NCBI RefSeq assembly: GCF_036880985.1
Contig: NZ_JBAJNO010000009.1
Span: forward strand, 2,826,501-2,890,500
Direction: 5' to 3'
Origin: Limibacter armeniacum
Lineage (GTDB): Bacteria; Bacteroidota; Bacteroidia; Cytophagales; Flammeovirgaceae
Length of the DNA stretch: 64,000 nucleotides
Within the stretch, counting starts at the first letter, position 1. Every line of letters begins with the position of its first letter. Positions 1 to 10,076 of this stretch are shown here, piece after piece. The position numbers and the translations under genes are program-made. Below the pieces are notes generated by a model. It was given only the letters and a program-made list of their open reading frames with translations, did no database searches and had not been told where the DNA came from.

Positions 1-2436
<2,436 letters not shown>

Positions 2437-2521
2437 CTTTTCTTCTGCCCGCAAGGCGGGCAGGCCTCCAGGCAGTATGGTACTATAAAAATCAAAGAAA
2501 CAGAAAGCCTTTCAAAAGCCT

Positions 2522-2633
2522 TCATGGCGGTGAGAGCGCGGGTGAACACCTCTTCCCATTCCGAACAGAGCAGTTAAGCCCCGCAGCGCCGATGGTACTG
2601 GGATAACACCCGGGAGAGTAGGTCACTGCCAGT
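2522..2633 (+). rRNA. rrf: 5S ribosomal RNA
   Basis: The segment contains the conserved 5S core (cccattccgaacagagcagttaag) and the loop-E/helix IV region (gatggtactgg). The terminal helix I forms between 2525-2533 and 2623-2631 with one G-U pair. It lies about 85 nt downstream of the 23S gene and is followed by a strong terminator, so it is the last gene of the rrn operon. No tRNA lies between the 23S and 5S genes. Confidence 0.95.
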
Positions 2634-2647
2634 CTTATACAAGCACA

Positions 2648-2685
2648 AAGCCTTGCACATATCAATATGTCGCAAGGCTTTTTTT
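2648..2685 (+). terminator. Rho-independent terminator of the rrn operon
   Basis: A 9-bp stem (aagccttgc / gcaaggctt) is extended inwards by an acatat/atatgt pairing and followed by seven T residues. It sits 15 nt after the 5S gene. Confidence 0.9.
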
Positions 2686-2710
2686 ATTATCAATTTTTGA
2701 TTTCTTTCCT

Positions 2711-3109
2711 TCAGCTATTCCATAAATTGCTTTCGATTATTTCTAAGACATGTCCATCAGGGTCTTCAAAATAAAATGACTTTCTATTATGACTCCAAGG
2801 CCATACTTGTTCATGCGTGATATGGATACCAGCATTGGAAACTTTATCTTTCCAAGCATCATAGTCTCCCTCATTAGCTTCGAATGCCATATGTATTTTG
2901 CCACTACCGTAATGTGGAGGAAGGGTTTCTTCCTGCCGAGTGACTTCAGCAATGAAGCATAGTAGAACGGAAGTTCCAGCTCTAAAAAATATATGTCTAT
3001 TTGCAACTGTCGAAATAATGGGTAAGCCTAGTTTATTATGATAGAAGTCTTCGGTTAATGTTAAATCTTTGACGTAAAGACATGTTTCAGTAATCTGTTT
3101 GAAGTGCAT
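2711..3109 (-). CDS. VOC (glyoxalase/bleomycin-resistance) superfamily protein
   Basis: This is a small protein of about 132 aa with the paired beta-alpha-beta-beta-beta fold typical of the vicinal-oxygen-chelate superfamily. Metal-ligand positions, numbered from an upstream GTG, are a Glu at residue 11 (where many members have His), His76 in GKIHMAF and Glu126 in GHVLEI near the C-terminus. The EDPDGHVLEI ending is diagnostic of the family. The open frame extends to a GTG at 3118, but the ATG at 3109 gives the usual family N-terminus and is preferred. The substrate cannot be told: lyase, dioxygenase or antibiotic-binding members all look like this. It converges on the rrn terminator. Confidence 0.85.
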   Translation of the reverse strand: MHFKQITETCLYVKDLTLTEDFYHNKLGLPIISTVANRHIFFRAGTSVLLCFIAEVTRQEETLPPHYGSGKIHMAFEANEGDYDAWKDKVSNAGIHITHEQVWPWSHNRKSFYFEDPDGHVLEIIESNLWNS

Positions 3110-3194
3110 AAATATCACGGATTATGAAGTAAACAAGTAGATTATTGTGAAGTAAAGGCTTACTAATAGGATTTTCCGAAAAGAGGCTAACTAA

Positions 3195-3287
3195 ATGAGA
3201 GAAGTCATGAAGTTAAAAGACTTTTATCATAATAATAGGGAATTTTCTGCCCTACATTTGGTATGGATAATTCTGATAATATACTGA
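3195..3287 (+). CDS. Possible 30-residue small protein
   Basis: An ATG-initiated frame of 30 codons begins 10 nt after a weak purine-rich site (aagagg). It ends exactly where a rho-independent terminator begins, the stop codon TGA overlapping the first stem base. The C-terminal half is hydrophobic (LVWIILIIY). The placement between a plausible ribosome site and a terminator is the only support. An alternative is a short non-coding transcript ending at the same terminator. Confidence 0.25.
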   Translation: MREVMKLKDFYHNNREFSALHLVWIILIIY

Positions 3288-3326
3288 CACAGTCAAGGGC
3301 TTTCATAGCTTTTGGCTGTGTTTTTT
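3287..3326 (+). terminator. Rho-independent terminator
   Basis: A 10-bp stem (acacagtcaa / ttggctgtgt, one G-U pair) is followed by six T residues. No long gene lies immediately upstream on this strand, so it must end a short transcript starting within about 170 nt. Confidence 0.7.
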
Positions 3327-3667
3327 AAGCTATTTTGTTTCTATTTTTAATTCAGTAACAAAGACTTTTCTACTCAGAACAATAACAAGGTATGAAGTAG
3401 TTCAGAATCTAAGTTGTCTTCCTCTTTTCCCTTTCACTCAATATTCTATCCTAATTTAGAACACTTTCAAGAATCCAATAAAATATTAATATGGTTATCA
3501 ATATCATATGTATGGTAAAATAGGATTTTCCATATTAAACTATATTACTTGTTTACTTTTCCTAATATTTATTTGAAAATATATCTTAAAAAGAAGGAGT
3601 ACAGCTTTTTAAGTCCCTGATTCTTGTCTAATTTTAGGGTATTATCAGAATTTATCCACGACATACG
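3327..3667. other. AT-rich intergenic region upstream of the Crp/Fnr gene
   Basis: No open frame or RNA gene is recognisable here. The region presumably carries the promoter of the downstream regulator, but no clear TAnnTTTG box was found. Confidence 0.5.
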
Positions 3668-4360
3668 ATGATGAAATTGACACAACCTGCTTGTAAGTTT
3701 TGCAAGGGGAGTGAAAGTTCTTTATTTTCTTGCTGTACACCGGAAGAACACGAAAAACTCGGCCTAGCAAAAAGCTGTAATTTCTACAAAAAGGGACAGC
3801 CAATTTTCCAGGAAAATTCTATGCCAGTAGGCCTTTACTGTGTAAGTGAAGGTTTGGTGAAGATCACTAAACTTGGAAGCAATGGTAAGGAGCAGATATT
3901 GCGAATCGCCAAACCTGGTGATATTTTTGGCTATCAGTCCCTCATCAAAAACAGTCGTTATAAAGCCTCCTCAATAGCTATCGAAGACTCATCCATTTGT
4001 TTTGTACCTAAATCTCAGTTCAATGAGCTGTTGACTAATAACAAAGCTTTTTACGATGGAATCATGCGTCTTTTATGTGATACGATTGAAAGTGCTGAAA
4101 CGAAAATTACAGACATTGCCTACAAGCCAGTAAGAGGTAGAATAGCGGAAGCGCTTATTCTATTGGACAGAGCTTTTGAAGGCAAAGAACACATCACACT
4201 TACTAGAGAAGACTTAGCTGGACTTGTTGGAACGGTTAAAGAAACCGCAATCAGGATTATTTCAGAATTCAAACATGAAAAGCTGATTGAAATCAACAAG
4301 CGAAGTATCAAAGTCATCAATCAGGAAGGCTTGATGAAAATCAGTCACCTGTATGATTAA
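3668..4360 (+). CDS. Crp/Fnr-family transcriptional regulator with N-terminal cysteine cluster
   Basis: The 230-residue protein has an N-terminal cyclic-nucleotide-binding-type beta-roll (about residues 30-145), a long dimerisation helix, and a C-terminal winged helix-turn-helix around LTREDLAGLVGTVKETAIRII (about 178-198), as in Crp/Fnr regulators. Four cysteines stand ahead of the sensor domain: Cys9 and Cys12 in a CxxC pair, and an adjacent Cys22-Cys23. In FNR proteins similar clusters bind an oxygen-sensitive [4Fe-4S] centre, so redox or oxygen sensing is plausible but inferred. The cAMP-binding Arg/Ser signature is not evident. Two ATG codons lie in tandem at the start; the first is used here. 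It is monocistronic, with its own terminator downstream. Confidence 0.9.
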   Translation: MMKLTQPACKFCKGSESSLFSCCTPEEHEKLGLAKSCNFYKKGQPIFQENSMPVGLYCVSEGLVKITKLGSNGKEQILRIAKPGDIFGYQSLIKNSRYKASSIAIEDSSICFVPKSQFNELLTNNKAFYDGIMRLLCDTIESAETKITDIAYKPVRGRIAEALILLDRAFEGKEHITLTREDLAGLVGTVKETAIRIISEFKHEKLIEINKRSIKVINQEGLMKISHLYD

Positions 4361-4378
4361 AGGAAAAGAATTAAATCT

Positions 4379-4414
4379 AAAATCCACTGCAACTGAGGTT
4401 CGGTGGATTTTTTT
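4379..4414 (+). terminator. Rho-independent terminator of the Crp/Fnr gene
   Basis: A stem aaatccac / gtggattt is followed by a run of T residues, 19 nt after the stop codon. Confidence 0.8.
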
Positions 4415-4470
4415 GTTGCCTGATATTGTAAATTTTAAAAAGTAAAACACTCTTCTTTTTCTAGAATGTT

Positions 4471-4478
4471 TAGCTTTG
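4471..4478 (+). promoter_or_regulatory. Candidate -7 box of the glyA promoter
   Basis: TAGCTTTG matches the Bacteroidota -7 consensus TAnnTTTG. Transcription would begin near 4484, giving a leader of about 75 nt before glyA. No convincing TTG -33 element is seen at the expected spacing. Confidence 0.45.
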
Positions 4479-4558
4479 TGCTTGATTTTGTTTAGGTCAT
4501 CTAGCTGTTAGAATCAGAAAACTGAAGAGAAAGCAGCAAGTAAATTAGCATACCCGAT

Positions 4559-5833
4559 ATGAAAAGAGACGAAAAAATCTTTGAACTGATTGAGAAGGAA
4601 AAAAACAGACAAATTTCCGGTATCGAATTGATCGCTTCTGAAAACTTTACATCTCCTCAAGTAATGGAGGCAATGGGAAGCGTACTTACAAACAAATATG
4701 CGGAGGGACTTCCAGGTAAGCGTTACTATGGAGGTTGTGAAGTTGTGGATGAAGTGGAGTCTCTAGCAATTGAGAGGGTAAAAGAACTATTTGGTGCTGA
4801 ATGGGCAAACGTTCAACCGCACTCAGGCGCTCAGGCGAATGCAGCAGTAATGTTGGCTGTTTTGAAGCCTGGTGATAAAATTCTAGGTTTTGACCTTTCT
4901 CATGGTGGTCACCTGACGCATGGTTCTACTGTGAACTTCTCAGGTAAACTTTACCAACCATCTTTCTATGGTGTAGAGCAGGAAACTGGCTTGATCGATT
5001 GGAACAAGGTTGTAGAAAAGGCAAGACAAGAGAAGCCTAAGATGATCATCTGTGGAGCTTCAGCTTACTCAAGAGAGTGGAATTATAAGGCTCTTCGTGA
5101 AGTAGCTGATGAAGTAGGAGCTCTCTTGTTGGCTGATATTTCACATCCATCAGGACTGATTGCTAAAGGTCTGTTGGATGATCCTTTGAAGTATTGCCAC
5201 ATTGTAACATCTACAACACACAAAACACTTCGTGGTCCAAGAGGTGGTGTGATCATGATGGGTAAAGACTTTGAAAACCCTTGGGGATTGAAAACACCAA
5301 ATGGAAAGACTAGATCAATGTCTTCTTTACTTGACTCTGGTGTATTCCCTGGTACACAAGGAGGTCCATTGGAGCACGTAATTGGTGCTAAGGCGGTTGC
5401 TTTTGGGGAAGCGCTTTCTGATGATTACTTGAAGTATGTACAACAAGTACAGAAAAATGCTAAAGTAATGGCAGAGCACTTTATCGCAAAAGGTTATGAT
5501 ATCATCTCAGGAGGTACTGATAACCACTTGATGTTGATTGACCTACGTTCGAAAGGACTGACAGGTAAGTTGGCTGAAAATACATTGATTAAAGCTGATA
5601 TTACAATCAACAAAAACATGGTACCATTTGATGACAAATCTCCGTTTGTAACATCAGGTATGCGTATTGGTACAGCTGCAATTACTACTAGAGGCTTGAA
5701 AGAAGCTGATATGAGTAGAGTAGTGGATTATATTGACAGAGTACTGGTTAACCATGAAAAAGATGCTGAAATCGAAGCAGTAAAGAATGAGATTAACGAG
5801 TGGATGAGACAGTATCCATTATTTAATGCTTAA
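4559..5833 (+). CDS. glyA: Serine hydroxymethyltransferase
   Basis: The enzyme is PLP-dependent and converts serine and tetrahydrofolate to glycine and 5,10-methylene-tetrahydrofolate in the cytoplasm. The 424-residue length fits the family. Diagnostic segments are [11 protein letters not shown] near the N-terminus, [14 protein letters not shown], the HSGAQAN motif, [12 protein letters not shown], the PLP-lysine motif [13 protein letters not shown], and the [12 protein letters not shown] and [13 protein letters not shown] segments. It is the only gene between two terminators and so is probably transcribed alone from the TAGCTTTG promoter. Sequence and length are ordinary, and the function is secure. 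Confidence 0.98.
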   Translation: MKRDEKIFELIEKEKNRQISGIELIASENFTSPQVMEAMGSVLTNKYAEGLPGKRYYGGCEVVDEVESLAIERVKELFGAEWANVQPHSGAQANAAVMLAVLKPGDKILGFDLSHGGHLTHGSTVNFSGKLYQPSFYGVEQETGLIDWNKVVEKARQEKPKMIICGASAYSREWNYKALREVADEVGALLLADISHPSGLIAKGLLDDPLKYCHIVTSTTHKTLRGPRGGVIMMGKDFENPWGLKTPNGKTRSMSSLLDSGVFPGTQGGPLEHVIGAKAVAFGEALSDDYLKYVQQVQKNAKVMAEHFIAKGYDIISGGTDNHLMLIDLRSKGLTGKLAENTLIKADITINKNMVPFDDKSPFVTSGMRIGTAAITTRGLKEADMSRVVDYIDRVLVNHEKDAEIEAVKNEINEWMRQYPLFNA

Positions 5834-5860
5834 TCTAGTTTTGATAAGCTTATAATATAT

Positions 5861-5903
5861 AAAAAGGTTTCTCCTGCCAGTTGTGTTGGAGAAACCTTTT
5901 TTA
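5861..5903. terminator. Bidirectional terminator between glyA and a small membrane-protein gene
   Basis: A long stem (aaaaaggtttctcc / ggagaaacctttttt) has A-tracts and T-tracts on both flanks. It can end glyA transcripts and also transcripts of the convergent small frame ending at 5916. Confidence 0.85.
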
Positions 5904-5915
5904 TTAAGCGAATAA

Positions 5916-6068
5916 TCAGTTTGTTACTTTTTGAGGGCAGCTTTGACTGAGCTGTTCAATAAACTCCTCTTCTTTTTTGTCCTTTTTTCTTCCCTTGATC
6001 ATAGAAATAGCAATACTTACTAGCTGTACCATGCAGACTAGAAAGAGTACAAGAAAAATGATATTCAT
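5916..6068 (-). CDS. Small single-pass membrane protein (50 aa), hypothetical
   Basis: An ATG frame of 50 codons reads MNIIFLVLFLVCMVQLV followed by a short helix end, a strongly charged stretch (KGRKKDKKEEEF) and a polar tail ending SCPQKVTN. The layout is one N-terminal transmembrane helix plus a cytoplasmic charged tail, unlikely to arise by chance. A GAAG sequence lies 5 nt ahead of the ATG. The stop codon is 12 nt from the bidirectional terminator shared with glyA, which supports a real transcription unit. No family is recognised. Competing frames in the same DNA lack any such composition. Confidence 0.55.
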   Translation of the reverse strand: MNIIFLVLFLVCMVQLVSIAISMIKGRKKDKKEEEFIEQLSQSCPQKVTN

Positions 6069-6760
6069 GTTTCTTCAGTTGGTTTTTGATTGGATTCAGA
6101 CTAGAATCAGTTATTCTTTTAGAAAGATAGATGATATACTGATTGTTCGAATATGGTAATATTTTTTGTCTTAACCCAATTAAAATCAATAAGTAGGCTA
6201 TTAAATTTATCCAATAAAATAAAATAAATATTCAATGAATGAGCTCTTATGTAATAGAAAGAACCTCTCTTCTATTAGCTGTTTATTCAAAATGTTATTG
6301 GATGTGCTCTTCATATTGCATGAGGGTAAGGTTGCACTTGAGCTTCATTCATTCTCAGAAGGGGGATTGGATATTGGAATCGTACTTGGATATGAACTAG
6401 TTGAAAAATGAAACACTCAAAATGCAAAAATATCTTTCAGTGGTATAAAAACAGAGAGATAGTAGCTGATTCCTAGAATAAATACAGAGATTCTTAAGAC
6501 AAAAAAGGTGTTTTAATGTCATCTGTAACAAAAGTTATCGAATTACATGGTTTTTGAACCAAAACATTACCTGCACAGTGTTGATGCATGGGGGAAGTGT
6601 TGAAATTGATTATATTAATTTGAAGTAGTTACATAATCGACAGTCAAAGTATGTAAAAGCGATTAACCTCTTACTTGTGTAATGTTCTGCCTTAACCTAA
6701 GAGCATTACCAAACATCAACAACCACTATGATAATTCTTTAATTAACCCTCTACCTAATT
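6069..6760. other. Long intergenic region, one doubtful small frame
   Basis: The DNA is AT-rich with many stops in all frames. The only candidate inside is the 58-codon frame at 6235-6411. No hairpin terminator or known RNA motif was recognised. Confidence 0.5.
6235..6411 (+). CDS. Doubtful 58-residue open frame
   Basis: An ATG-initiated frame is preceded by an A-rich stretch (aaaataaatattca), which can favour initiation in Bacteroidota, but has no Shine-Dalgarno site. The product would be mildly hydrophobic in the middle and acidic at the end (GYELVEK). No family resemblance was found. It is listed because it is the longest frame in a 690-base gap. Confidence 0.22.
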   Translation: MNELLCNRKNLSSISCLFKMLLDVLFILHEGKVALELHSFSEGGLDIGIVLGYELVEK

Positions 6761-7024
6761 ATGAGTAATCTAAAAAACATTAACCGAAACAAATTGAGAA
6801 TTAACACGAGGCATAAGTATGAGCAGGACTTAGCCAAAAGAAAGATGGAGTTGCAGCAGCTGGAAGATATGATTGCGGATTATGACAGTCACCTTAATAA
6901 CAATACTTACGCATTGCAGGAGAAACGTCGCTTATTAAACAAAAAGCTTAAACTGGAGCGGATAATCATGGAGATCACACAAATCAAAGATAACCTGAGT
7001 GAAGGAGATAGTAAGGCAGTTTGA
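6761..7024 (+). CDS. Hypothetical small coiled-coil protein (87 aa)
   Basis: The sequence is rich in Lys, Glu, Leu and Gln with heptad-like spacing of Leu/Ile/Met (about residues 20-80), so one or two long helices forming a coiled coil are expected. There is no signal peptide or membrane helix, so it is cytoplasmic. The N-terminus is basic (NLKNINRNKLRINTRHK). It has its own terminator 24 nt downstream and no close upstream gene, so it is probably monocistronic. No function can be assigned. Confidence 0.65.
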   Translation: MSNLKNINRNKLRINTRHKYEQDLAKRKMELQQLEDMIADYDSHLNNNTYALQEKRRLLNKKLKLERIIMEITQIKDNLSEGDSKAV

Positions 7025-7047
7025 TACAGGTAAAAACAAAAAATATA

Positions 7048-7082
7048 AGGTGAAACTACTGGGGTGGTTTCACCTTTTTTAT
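7048..7082 (+). terminator. Rho-independent terminator
   Basis: A stem aaggtgaaac / gtttcacctt is followed by at least six T residues and ends the coiled-coil gene transcript. Confidence 0.85.
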
Positions 7083-7216
7083 GTCAAAAATGAAGTGAGT
7101 TATCACAGAAGTATCACATAAACTTAATAATTTAAAATTCTGATAAACAGTTGATTATTATTTCATATCATTAAATAGAATTTTACCTGATATATAAAAT
7201 GTTGACTGGAATTAGT

Positions 7217-7897
7217 ATGAAAAACCCTCTTTATATATTAATACTTTTGATGTTGTTGTGGCTGTCAGGGTGCATTGGTGATGATATCATTCAAGACCGA
7301 GTGGAAGAAAGGGTAGTAATAGTTGATTTTGTAGACTCATTGAGTTTAGAGGCTACCTATCAATTCAAAGCAGAGTATCAGGATTCGACAGGAGTTGTAG
7401 GAACAAATGAGATTGAGTGGCAGAGTAGTGATACAAATATCGCTATTGTAGATGCTGCTGGTAATGTAAAAGGAGTGTCAGAAGGAACCACAATGATCTT
7501 GGCTCAAGCGACTGGACAGCAGGTTTTGTCTGACTCTGTCATGTTGGTGGTAAGTAATGAGTTGGAGGACAGTGTAGGCATGGCTTCAAGAGAGGGTCAA
7601 ATTGTAAGTACCTCCTCTTATGAATTAAAAGGAAGCTTTAAGGTGGAGTCAATAAATGGAGGAATACTTATCTCGATTGATGATACTTATAAAGCAACAG
7701 ATGCCCTTCCGGGACTCTATTTATACTTGTCAAATAATCCTTCTACAATAGCAGGTGCATTAGAAATAGGTCCTGTTCAGGTATTTGAAGGAGCTCATAC
7801 TTATACAGTACCAGAGGTGACAATAGGTAGTTATGAATACCTACTTTATTACTGTAAGCCATTTAATGTTAAAGTAGGAGAGGGACAGATCCAATAA
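7217..7897 (+). CDS. Lipoprotein with Ig-like (BIG2) and DM13 electron-transfer-type domain
   Basis: From the preferred ATG at 7217 the protein starts MKNPLYILILLMLLWLSGC, a type II signal peptide whose lipobox LSGC places the lipid on that Cys. An acidic pair follows the Cys, as in Bacteroidota surface lipoproteins. A central bacterial Ig-like domain (WQSSDTNIAIVDAAGNVKGVSEGTT) is followed by a C-terminal DM13 domain, recognised by the GLYLYLSN segment and by YYCKPFNVKVGEG with the near-invariant Cys of that family. DM13 domains have been proposed to take part in redox or cytochrome-like electron transfer. An upstream ATG at 7199 exists but spoils the signal peptide. It forms an operon with the outer-membrane barrel gene 20 nt downstream. 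Confidence 0.85.
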   Translation: MKNPLYILILLMLLWLSGCIGDDIIQDRVEERVVIVDFVDSLSLEATYQFKAEYQDSTGVVGTNEIEWQSSDTNIAIVDAAGNVKGVSEGTTMILAQATGQQVLSDSVMLVVSNELEDSVGMASREGQIVSTSSYELKGSFKVESINGGILISIDDTYKATDALPGLYLYLSNNPSTIAGALEIGPVQVFEGAHTYTVPEVTIGSYEYLLYYCKPFNVKVGEGQIQ

Positions 7898-7917
7898 CCA
7901 ATTAAAAGATTGAGAAA

Positions 7918-8790
7918 ATGAGAGCCTTAATAAGGTATACCGTCGCTATTTTATTCTTTTTGATAGTATCAGCACCTGTTATGGGTGGAGGACCTTGGCC
8001 ACAGAAAAAAGGACATGGTTACTACAAACTTTTTCAGTATTGGGTGATTGCAGATAAGCATTATACTGATACAGGAGAAACAGACCCAAATGTAACGACA
8101 GGTTATTTTAGTACCAGTTTGTATGCAGAATATGGAATCAGTGGCCGTCTAACAGGTGTTGTTTATTTTCCTTTTTTTGCCCGAACCTATTATAACAATA
8201 CCATTTCAGCTACGACAGGTGAGGAAATAATCCCTGGAGATGATTTAAATAGTGTAGGAGATATAGACCTAAGCTTGACATATGGGTTGTTGGTAAATAA
8301 GCCAATAGCCATGAGTGCTACATTATTATTGGGAATTCCTTCTGGAAAAACAGATGGAGGAGAATTGGAGACACTTCAAACAGGTGACGGAGAGTTTAAT
8401 CAGATGATTCGCCTAGATGTGGGAAAGGGTTTTACGGTAAATAAGGTAAATATGTATACTTCTGCTTATGCTGGATTTAACAATCGTACCAATGGGTATT
8501 CAGATGAGTTTAGATATGGGTTTGAGGCAGGTGCTACATTTTGTAACAGCAAGCTGACAGGTATTGCAAGATTTATAGGAATAGCGTCTTTTCAGAATGG
8601 AACAGCGACAGCAGCTTCAGATGGAGCCAGTCTTTTTTCAAACAATGTTGAGTACTTGACTTTCTCTCCAGAGTTGGCATATCATTTTAATGAAAACTGG
8701 GGTGTTTCAGTAAATTATAATACGGTCTTTTTTGGCAAACTGATCATGGCTAATCCTGCATATTCGGTAGGGATCTTCTTACAGATATAA
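7918..8790 (+). CDS. Predicted outer-membrane beta-barrel protein
   Basis: The 290-residue protein has an N-terminal signal peptide (hydrophobic to about residue 22) and then alternating aromatic/hydrophobic strands (YKLFQYWVI, STSLYAEYGI, LTGVVYFPFF, IAMSATLLLGI, VNMYTSAYAGF). It ends SVGIFLQI with a hydrophobic C-terminal strand. This resembles transporter-like barrels of the phenol_MetA_deg/DUF3187 type, but no exact family is claimed. It lies 20 nt behind the DM13 lipoprotein gene. The pair probably forms one outer-membrane unit, although the substrate or electron carrier is unknown. Confidence 0.75.
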   Translation: MRALIRYTVAILFFLIVSAPVMGGGPWPQKKGHGYYKLFQYWVIADKHYTDTGETDPNVTTGYFSTSLYAEYGISGRLTGVVYFPFFARTYYNNTISATTGEEIIPGDDLNSVGDIDLSLTYGLLVNKPIAMSATLLLGIPSGKTDGGELETLQTGDGEFNQMIRLDVGKGFTVNKVNMYTSAYAGFNNRTNGYSDEFRYGFEAGATFCNSKLTGIARFIGIASFQNGTATAASDGASLFSNNVEYLTFSPELAYHFNENWGVSVNYNTVFFGKLIMANPAYSVGIFLQI

Positions 8791-8865
8791 TGAGTTGCTT
8801 AATATTGACAAAGGTACAGTAAGTTCTGCTTAGGTATCTCATTCATAAAAGAGTGCAGGATCATA

Positions 8866-8873
8866 TATCTTTG
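8866..8873 (+). promoter_or_regulatory. Candidate -7 promoter box for the HTH gene
   Basis: TATCTTTG fits TAnnTTTG. Transcription would start near 8880, about 20 nt ahead of the ATG at 8900. No good TTG -33 element was found. Confidence 0.4.
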
Positions 8874-8899
8874 TTTATTAAAAACCTATAAATACCATT

Positions 8900-9457
8900 A
8901 TGCTTCAGTACCACCAGCGAATGATCATCTATTATGGAATTAAAGAAGAGCTATCCGATTCAGCGATTGCAAGAGAAGCTGGTGTCCATAGGTCTACGGT
9001 GGGACGTGAAATCAAAAGAAATGGAGGAAGGGAGCATTATCATTATAAACTGTCTGCCGAGTATGCGAAAAAGAACCAACAAGAAGCTATGGCATCCAGA
9101 AAGGTAAAAGGTGGTGGGATAGTAACAGGAACAAGTATAGAACCAAAGCATGAGATCTGGCTTTTTCATACTTACAACCATATAAGATGGCAAGATAGAA
9201 TAGTACAAGTTTCAACGACAATTCCTGAGTTGTTTTTGAGGTTCCGGTTTAGGACAGAAACGAGCTTTATTTTAAGTGATATATCTAGCTACATTGAAGG
9301 AAATATTATGATCAATGAGCCAAAGCTCAGTTGTGTTGTTGTTTATAATAAGGCAGAGAAACAGATAGCAGATAATAGTACTAAGGTTAAGTATGTACAG
9401 GATTGTCCTGTAACTAAAAAGTTATGGTATAAAAAGTATAATATATTGAGTATCTAA
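8900..9457 (+). CDS. IS30-transposase-like HTH protein with unrelated C-terminal region
   Basis: Residues 1-67 match the N-terminal DNA-binding part of IS30-family transposases: a helix-turn-helix with SDSAIAREAGVHRSTVGREI followed by KRNGG, and then the Tyr/Ala/Arg spacing (YHYKLSAEYAKK). The remaining 118 residues show none of the DDE catalytic motifs, and no inverted repeats bracket the gene. The reading frame is intact over 185 codons with its own promoter-like box. It may be a domesticated DNA-binding protein derived from a transposase, or an IS30 remnant fused to local sequence. Confidence 0.6.
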   Translation: MLQYHQRMIIYYGIKEELSDSAIAREAGVHRSTVGREIKRNGGREHYHYKLSAEYAKKNQQEAMASRKVKGGGIVTGTSIEPKHEIWLFHTYNHIRWQDRIVQVSTTIPELFLRFRFRTETSFILSDISSYIEGNIMINEPKLSCVVVYNKAEKQIADNSTKVKYVQDCPVTKKLWYKKYNILSI

Positions 9458-9586
9458 GAGAAATGTATATAACCTACATTTTTTGGGAGGTATATTTTCT
9501 GGTTAGGAGGAAATAGGACTCTTTTTTTAAGAGGAAAAACTGGAGATATCTGAAAGAAAAATGACCTGTTGCAATTTAACAGGATG

Positions 9587-9624
9587 AAACCGTCCGACAC
9601 TTTTTTGTGTTGGACGGTTTTTTT
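9587..9624 (+). terminator. Rho-independent terminator
   Basis: A perfect 14-bp stem (aaaccgtccgacac / gtgttggacggttt, one G-T pair) is followed by a T-tract. It is the first strong terminator after the HTH gene. Confidence 0.85.
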
Positions 9625-9650
9625 ATTTGACATTATAAAAAGGTTCACCC

Positions 9651-9692
9651 AAAAAAAGGTCTTCCATCAGAAAGAATGGAAGACCTTTTTTT
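9651..9692. terminator. Second, symmetric terminator hairpin
   Basis: Stem aaggtcttccat / atggaagacctt has A7 on the left and T8 on the right, so it can act on both strands. It lies only 27 nt after the previous terminator with no gene between. Confidence 0.8.
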
Positions 9693-9874
9693 GTGAGAGA
9701 ATAATAATAAAGTTAAAAGGTTTTAGTATGTCGCTTTTTTACAATGAAAACTAAGAAAAGGTTGGTTACATTTAAATACACAAAGCAATTGATAAGACAC
9801 TAGGTAAAGAAACGCCTCTATCAATCAATTCAATTATTCGCTTTCAATTATACATTAGAAATTATCATGGTTTT

Positions 9875-9907
9875 ACCCCTGAGGAGTTTTACATCTCAGG
9901 GGTTTTG
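9875..9907 (+). terminator. Terminator-like hairpin
   Basis: Stem acccctgag / ctcaggggt with a short T-run. There is no obvious gene upstream on this strand. Confidence 0.5.
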
Positions 9908-9932
9908 TAGTTTTTGAGAAAGTATAAAGCAC

Positions 9933-9970
9933 AAAAAAGCTTATCACCTTTTTGAGGTAATAAGCTTTCG
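9933..9970 (-). terminator. Terminator of the sigma/RskA operon
   Basis: Stem aaagctta / taagcttt with an inner tcacct/aggt(a)a pairing. On the minus strand it is followed by a T-tract (A6 at 9933-9938 on the plus strand), about 110 nt beyond the end of the rskA-like gene. Confidence 0.65.
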
Positions 9971-10076
9971 CAAAGAAAAGATATAGGTCCTTGTTATGAT
10001 AACAGGTTAGCATAGTATAAGACTAGTGCTCCTTCATTAGAAGTACGGAAAATAGTAGTCAGGTGGATTTTCGGAT

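Larger units (their letters stand above)
9458..10076. other. Intergenic region with four hairpins
   Basis: No credible gene is seen. The region holds four hairpin terminators or terminator-like structures (listed separately) between the HTH gene and the convergent rskA-like gene. The short open frames here run through the hairpins and are rejected. Confidence 0.6.

Noticed and set aside
3253-3260. TACATTTG, a perfect TAnnTTTG box
   Set aside because: It lies only about 27 nt upstream of the terminator and inside the doubtful small frame, so any RNA from it would stop almost at once; not called as a promoter.
5956-6189. 77-codon minus-strand frame
   Set aside because: It overlaps the better-supported 50-aa membrane-protein frame in a different reading frame and has no coherent composition.
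8900-9457. Complete IS30 insertion sequence
   Set aside because: There is no DDE domain, no terminal inverted repeats and no target-site duplication visible.
9569-9754. 61-codon plus-strand frame
   Set aside because: It runs through two perfect terminator hairpins and has no ribosome site; its composition follows the hairpin arms.
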